Below are positions 59,391-64,000 of a stretch of 64,000 nt of DNA, piece after piece (the stretch's first letter is position 1; each line of letters starts with the position of its first letter). Source of the stretch: Tubulanus polymorphus (taxonomy: Eukaryota > Nemertea > Palaeonemertea > Tubulaniformes > Tubulanidae); contig NC_134029.1 in the NCBI RefSeq assembly GCF_964204645.1, positions 15,306,850 through 15,370,849 of the forward strand, read 5' to 3'. The position numbers and the translations under genes are program-made. Under the pieces are notes generated by a model. It had not been told where the DNA came from. It did not search any database and saw only the letters and a program-made list of their open reading frames with translations.

Positions 59391-59702
59391 TTAGTTAGAT
59401 CCCTTTTGTCCAAAAGCTGCATCATTTATATAACTAGCTGTCAAATTTAATTTACCTCCTTCAGAGAATACCATAGTCCATCGCCCATCAACGTGTTGAC
59501 AAAAGAAAAGTTGCTTATAATCCTGTTTTATACATGAACGATAGAAGTAAACCATATTCTTGGAATATTGAGCATAGTGTTTAAGTTGGCTTGCACGGTT
59601 TGTGAATGGGTTTTCCTCATCATGCTGCCTGTATGCATTAAAAATCCGGATTTCAAGCGAATTAATTTGTTCAACAAGTGGCCCTCTAGAAGTATACTCC
59701 AC
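59391..59702 (-). CDS. Open frame inside the MULE-like element, unknown
   Basis: 103-codon frame 'EYTSRGPLVEQINSLEIRIF' ... 'YFYRSCIKQDYKQLFFCQHV' ... 'GRWTMVFSEGG'. Composition looks protein-like, and a donor-like 'GAAGGAG|GTAAAT' lies near 59,455, so it may be a captured host exon (Pack-MULE style) or part of a lost transposase. No domain recognised. Confidence 0.35.
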   Translation of the reverse strand: MEYTSRGPLVEQINSLEIRIFNAYRQHDEENPFTNRASQLKHYAQYSKNMVYFYRSCIKQDYKQLFFCQHVDGRWTMVFSEGGKLNLTASYINDAAFGQKGSN

Positions 59703-59716
59703 ACATACTGCCCATG

Positions 59717-59949
59717 CATGTCTCTGTAACCGAAGGTGGAGACTAAAAGACGGTTCAGGACTCGGCAGCGAATACCGGCCCGGAAATTATTTCAAAACGT
59801 GTATTGTCGGTACCTAGCACGATTTCAGCGTTTTTCGGGAATTCCCTGAAATTTCGGCGTTTTTCGGAAATTCCTTGAAATTTCAGCGTTTTTTTTTCAG
59901 CGATTCAGCGTTTCAGTGTTTCAGCTTTTTCAGCGAAGTTCAGGAACCG
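59717..59949 (-). repeat. MULE-like right TIR
   Basis: Inverted partner of the left TIR. Small differences only, chiefly in the length of a T run. Confidence 0.85.
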
Positions 59950-59959
59950 TATTCCCTAC

Positions 59960-60780
59960 TAGTGTTTAAATGCATTAATATAGAAATTATTTTTGCCTGT
60001 TAACCAATCTATTATATAAGTTTCTGTAATGAGTAAATTTTGAGTTTGAATCTTCGGTTTTGTTTACAATATAACGTTTATATAGAGATTCTGCACGCTT
60101 CAATGATTTTAATAAGCCTTTAGTCATCGATGGATGAATTTAGTTTTGTGTTTTGAAATCTTTCTGCTGACTATAGGGACACATTCATTATAGAGAGTTT
60201 TGAAATTAGAATGGAATTTAGAAAATGCTGTTCTGGTATCCGTTAAAGAACCAATTACTAACTACACACTAATTAATGGGACAAAAGAATAAGATTGCAT
60301 ACAGTCAACAAATTTAGTAGGAGATAAGTTTGTATACATTAGGTTTATGTTGAAATCACTCATAATGAAATATTTCTTATTGGTTTCTGTTCTAATCATG
60401 GAGAAGTTCAAGGTCCTCTTGAAAATTAGTTAAGTCATTATCTGTCCTATATACTACTCCAATACTAAGTCCTTTTGAAAGTTCTATAAAAAGGGGTTCT
60501 AAACTATCATATTTTACAGTCAAATAATCGTTTACATATATTGCTACACCTCCACCAGCTCAAGATTGATTACCTCTACTGAAAAATATACTATTAAAAC
60601 CGTTGATTTTGTACATTTTTGTACATGGACGAATTATCATCATTATTAGACGTCCGAGTTTCACAGAGTTTAATGATATCAAATTCACAGTTAAATGTCT
60701 GGTATGAAGTATGAAAACTATCAAAATTACTATTACAACTTCTAATATTTACCTGCAGCATGGAAATCTTTTTGAATTGA
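59960..60780 (-). mobile_element. LINE endonuclease fragment
   Basis: Minus strand, beginning at about 60,763 with 'MLQVNIRSCNSNFDSF' and 'HTSYQTFNCEFDIIKLCETR', the N-terminal text of an AP endonuclease domain, then 'WAGGGVAIYV'-like text near 60,550 with stops. It ends 50 bp before the exon at 60,830. No RT is present. Confidence 0.65.
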
Positions 60781-60829
60781 TAACATAAGATATATTATTT
60801 GTACCCTCTTATTTTAACGGTTTTATCAG

Positions 60830-60874
60830 GGTTATGTGCCAAAGGCTATGAACATGATGGGAGTAGATGTATTG
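60830..60874 (+). CDS. Fibrillin-like protein, second (EGF-like) half of the hybrid domain
   Basis: Short 45 nt exon, phase 1-1, acceptor 'ttttatcag', donor 'ATTG|GTGAGT'. Encodes 'LCAKGYEHDGSRCI', the C-terminal half of an EGF-like fold, which completes the hybrid domain begun 23.4 kb upstream. The frame, phases and the following cbEGF exon support it despite its length. Confidence 0.8.
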
Positions 60875-60957
60875 GTGAGTAATTATTAATTCCCTATGGA
60901 CAGAAGATCATGCATCTAAGGTAAATATTGAAACATTTTTCATTCTCAACGTTTCAG

Positions 60958-61083
60958 ACATAAATGAGTGCAATTTATACCCGGAAGCGTGTAAAGACGG
61001 CCGATGTGTAAACAATATAGGGTCCTTTTTATGCCAGTGTCCTCCGGGATTCAGACTTGATGCATCAGGCACCAAATGCAAAG
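60958..61083 (+). CDS. Fibrillin-like protein, calcium-binding EGF exon 4
   Basis: 126 nt, phase 1-1, acceptor 'gtttcag', donor 'AAAG|GTAAAA'. Encodes 'DINECNLYPEACKDGRCVNN' and 'SFLCQCPPGFRLDASG', ending 'KCK'. Canonical cbEGF with D-I-N-E-C start. The gene continues beyond this exon, but no further exon was recognised before the window ends. Confidence 0.93.
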
Positions 61084-62430
61084 GTAAAATAGGCACAATG
61101 TGAATATAATCAAGTTTTGATTCATAATTTATTAATTTCCGTTTTGACGTAATGGTAACATACTGTCATGCAACCTCCAGAGATAAACTTTATCTTAATA
61201 CTGCAAAGGGCGTTAAAGATCGAGGTGTCCTATTCATCAAAATGATCATTACGATCTCATTCAATAGATAACTAACTCACATACCAAAACAAAATAAATT
61301 TTAATTCATTTGAGGTAATTTTTCGGTATGAACTGAACTTGAATCAATGTATGGTTTTGGATGAATAATAGTTGCTCGATTTGTCTGAGCGCACACTATT
61401 AACTATAAATCAACGTGCACTCTACACTACGGCAGCATCCTGACGTCAATTATATTTTATCAGGCCAGCCGTAAGCTGAGCCTATTACTATACAAATGGA
61501 GCGAATTAAAATGACATGGTTTCCAGAGTAAAGGCTCTTTGACTGTACAACTGAGCATATATTCATACAAATCAATCATTAGAGCATTATCCATTCTCCA
61601 ACCCCTATGAAGCTGAATTTTGAAAGAGGGTCTCGTTGAAATTTATAAGAGCTTATAAGAAATTTATTAGAGCTTATAAGAAATTTATAAGAAAGCAAAG
61701 ACACCACAGACACCTTTGACACCACAGACATCAGCAGGCGATCACGTGAACCCACGGTATCGTCTACCGTATTAATTCCGGGTTTTATTTTAAGATCTAA
61801 AACTATTTTAATCGTATTACTATCGATTTCTGTGAACTCTTTAGTTGATTTGGTTTTTGGGAGGAATATTTTCATTTGCACTACAGAATATATCATTAAC
61901 AATTGTGCAAAGTCCGCGAAAAATAGCTTTTTCTCAAATCGGATGGATGACCTTGATATGCTAATTAGCCATGTTCTCAAACTGAATATTCAATCAAATT
62001 TTATTCTGCAAAAAATACCAAACCTAATTCAATTTTACTACATGAAAAGTAGCAATCCAATTCAATTTTGTTTTATTGAGTTAGTTTCAGAAAATTAAAT
62101 TCTATTCCGCATTCAAATCAATACGACCAAAGGAAAAGATTTATCTGGGGTATTTGTTCCTGCCAGCTCCAGTCGCTGTCTGTGCTACTTATGAAAATAA
62201 CATTGAATTGTGTTAGCCTGGGATTGACAAGTCTATGAGCTGGCAGTGTATCTGGACGAATTTACCTTTACAGAATGCAATATTTGTCATTTTATGAAAA
62301 GCTGACAGACTTGCCATAGTGCCCCTTGGGGCTCTTGTTTTTTGTAGCTCCCAAAACATAATTATTTTAAATGAAATTGATTTTCTTTGTGACCATTCAC
62401 ACACAAAATAATTTATGTTTTATTTACCAT
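61084..62430. other. Downstream intron, no exon recognised
   Basis: Begins GTAAAA. A 133-codon minus frame (61,579-61,980) contains a small internal duplication ('FLISSNKFLISSYKF') but no domain; it is probably not a gene. Confidence 0.4.
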
Positions 62431-62437
62431 TCATCAT

Positions 62438-62692
62438 GTTCACCATTTTTTCGATTGCGGCCATTTTTCTGCGTGGAAAAATCACACAGAAAAATAATAT
62501 ATATTTATATTTACCATTTTTTCTCGATGGCGGCCATTTTTCTGGGTGAATAAATCACACAGAATAAATATTTATATTTATACCATTTTCTCGATGGCGG
62601 CCATTTTTCTGCGTGAAAAAAATCACACGGAAAAATAATTTATATTTATATTTACCATTTTTCTCGATGACGGCCATTTAACTGCGTGGAAA
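62438..62692. repeat. Tandem repeat, four units of ~65-75 bp
   Basis: Each unit reads 'cgatggcggccatttttctg' then 'cgtggaaaaatcacacagaaaaataa', then an AT-rich spacer with 'tttatatttaccatttt'. Units begin near 62,451, 62,525, 62,593 and 62,665. Confidence 0.85.
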
Positions 62693-64000
62693 TATCTTGG
62701 TCCCCACAGAACAGAGAAATCGGAAAAAATCTTGGGAATTTTGAAATGATAATTCCCAGTTTTTAAATATTTCGAAATTGGAAAAAAAGTCCTCATATTA
62801 GGGAAATATTTGGGAAATTCATTACATTTATCGTATTGCTTTTGCCGAGGGCAACTTTCTTCGACGATTTCGCTTGGGACTCACCTTTATCAACCAGTCA
62901 CCACTTAAATGTTGACAGTAGCACGATGGGTGGTTGAGATTCATTTGGGAAAATTAAAAAATTACCCATGAAATATCTGGAAAAAACTTGGGAATTTTGA
63001 ATTCATATAATTGTGGGAACGATGAAATATTCTTGTTTGCGAAATAGCCGCTTGCAGTTTCCTCCACGCACGGTGTTGCCGACACATTCCGTGGCAAAGT
63101 TTTACGTAACTAGTCATTACAGATAACAGACCAATGGACAAGGCTTTCAAAGAACACCTTCACTCGTTGAACATTGATGAAAGGATCATCGATAACTTAG
63201 AAAAAGTGAAGGTTAGGTACAAAGTCATAGGCCTATCCTATTGTTTCCTTTTTCGCCATAGGCATGTAACCAGACACAGCGCTGTAACAATATGATCGAT
63301 TTTTTCTTCGCGAAATTTGGACGATTTTAGATCATGTGGTTATGAAAGTGCTGAAGCGTCATTTCGAATTACGGGTTATGTTTTACCTTTAAATTACAAA
63401 CGTAAAATTAATTAGGTCACGATTTTATATAATTGCGAAATATCGTGAATTAGGTTTCATTAATTACAAATTATATTTTACGTTTTAAGAATTGAAAATC
63501 ACGTATTTCGTTTTGCGAATTACAAATTATATTTTCATAATTGAACCTGTCAATATCGCAACAAATGTATTCCCGTCCACTAGCACCTCTGCAAACACTT
63601 CAGTCCATAATGAAATAGATGCGAAAGAAGTTCTTGTCATTCACAATGTGAATATTGTCTGTAGTCGTATTTAGCAACTCAGATATTCTACACTGCTCCC
63701 TTGAAATAAAACGGATTTTAGACGAAAAGTAAGAGGTCGGCGCAGGAACAGGGGTAATCCTTGACGCGTTCGGTGCTTTTTGCTAAAGGTTTTATATTCA
63801 GAACACTGTCGGTGACGAAGTTCGAGTGCCTTTTATACGCCACGATTTTATCGAGAAAAATTGATGGCTCATGCACCAATAAAAATAAAGGGCTATGAAG
63901 AAAGTGGACATTTGGCGGTAAAATTGGCACCGCCATTTTGTGAAAGTTTCACGTATGGCTATCCTATGTCTAACCTCGAGGACTCATTCTTTGGTTATGT
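62693..64000. other. No gene recognised with confidence
   Basis: Two diverged copies of 'cttgggaattttgaa' near 62,732 and 62,985. See the possible short exon at 63,134. Confidence 0.4.
63134..63211 (+). CDS. Possible short first exon, unknown protein
   Basis: 'MDKAFKEHLHSLNIDERII' continuing DNLEKVK, with normal-looking composition, followed by a donor-like 'GTGAAG|GTTAGG'. No continuation was found in the window. Could equally be chance or the start of a transposon-encoded protein. Confidence 0.2.

Larger units (their letters stand above)
57309..59949. mobile_element. MULE-like DNA transposon with 233 bp TIRs and 10 bp TSD
   Basis: Left TIR 57,309-57,541 and right TIR 59,717-59,949 are near-perfect reverse complements starting CGGTTCCTGAACTTCGC. 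Direct 10 bp duplication TATTCCCTAC flanks it (57,299-57,308 and 59,950-59,959). Long TIRs and a 9-11 bp duplication fit Mutator-like elements. TIR interiors hold tandem 'acgctgaaatttcagggaat' units. No transposase found, so non-autonomous. Confidence 0.85.
37420..60829 (+). other. Intron of the fibrillin-like gene, 23.4 kb, carrying Polintons
   Basis: Begins GTATGT and ends 'ggttttatcag'. Joining its flanking exons keeps the frame through a split Gly codon and gives a continuous hybrid domain. It contains two Polinton copies, an R2 repeat, a MULE-like element and a LINE fragment. Confidence 0.8.

Noticed and set aside
61579-61980. 133-codon minus frame
   Set aside because: No recognisable domain, internal small duplication, within a probable intron; evidence too weak for a gene.

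Overview
The window is nuclear DNA of an animal, probably a marine invertebrate; the species cannot be named from sequence alone. Evidence: a split, extracellular fibrillin/LTBP-type gene with phase 1-1 EGF and 8-cysteine (TB) exons and GT-AG introns, embedded in AT-rich DNA packed with LINEs, a BEL/Pao LTR retrotransposon, foldback and MULE-like DNA transposons, microsatellites, and several degraded copies of a Polinton/Maverick (adintovirus-like) virus-transposon. No bacterial features are present.

Layout. 1-8.7 kb: tandem repeats, a LINE 3' fragment, and two direct copies of a ~1.8 kb repeat (called R1 here) ending in hairpins, microsatellite and a stray Polinton polB fragment. 10.9-17.7 kb: Polinton copy 1, deleted internally, with a LINE and small insertions inside it, cut at its right side by a BEL/Pao element (17.7-24.2 kb) whose 3' LTR is truncated. 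25-61 kb: plus-strand fibrillin-like gene, seven recognisable exons: TB (24,982), cbEGF (25,373), cbEGF (36,831), EGF (37,047), first half of a hybrid domain (37,258), second half (60,830) and cbEGF (60,958). The 11.3 kb intron (25.5-36.8 kb) holds LINEs, a 2.2 kb foldback element with TA duplication, and an inverted R1 copy. The 23.4 kb intron (37.4-60.8 kb), which splits the hybrid domain, holds Polinton copy 3 (left end only), the nearly full-length Polinton copy 2 (40.5-56.2 kb) and a 2.6 kb element with 233 bp inverted termini and a perfect 10 bp target duplication.

Polinton copy 2 is the most informative object. Between inverted termini it carries a small left-end gene, a two-TM protein, packaging ATPase, RVE integrase, a capsid-like protein, a coiled-coil membrane protein, a second virion-type protein, four small (mostly membrane) proteins, a plus-strand zinc-finger/VLTF3-like transcription factor, and protein-primed DNA polymerase B. 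The polymerase contains a LAGLIDADG intein remnant at the catalytic motif C. Most genes start in the context T-run then TAAATG, like poxvirus-type late promoters, which fits the VLTF3-like gene. Nearly every gene carries stops or frameshifts, so this is a fossil; no adenain-type protease was recognised. Function calls for the small membrane proteins are not possible from sequence alone.
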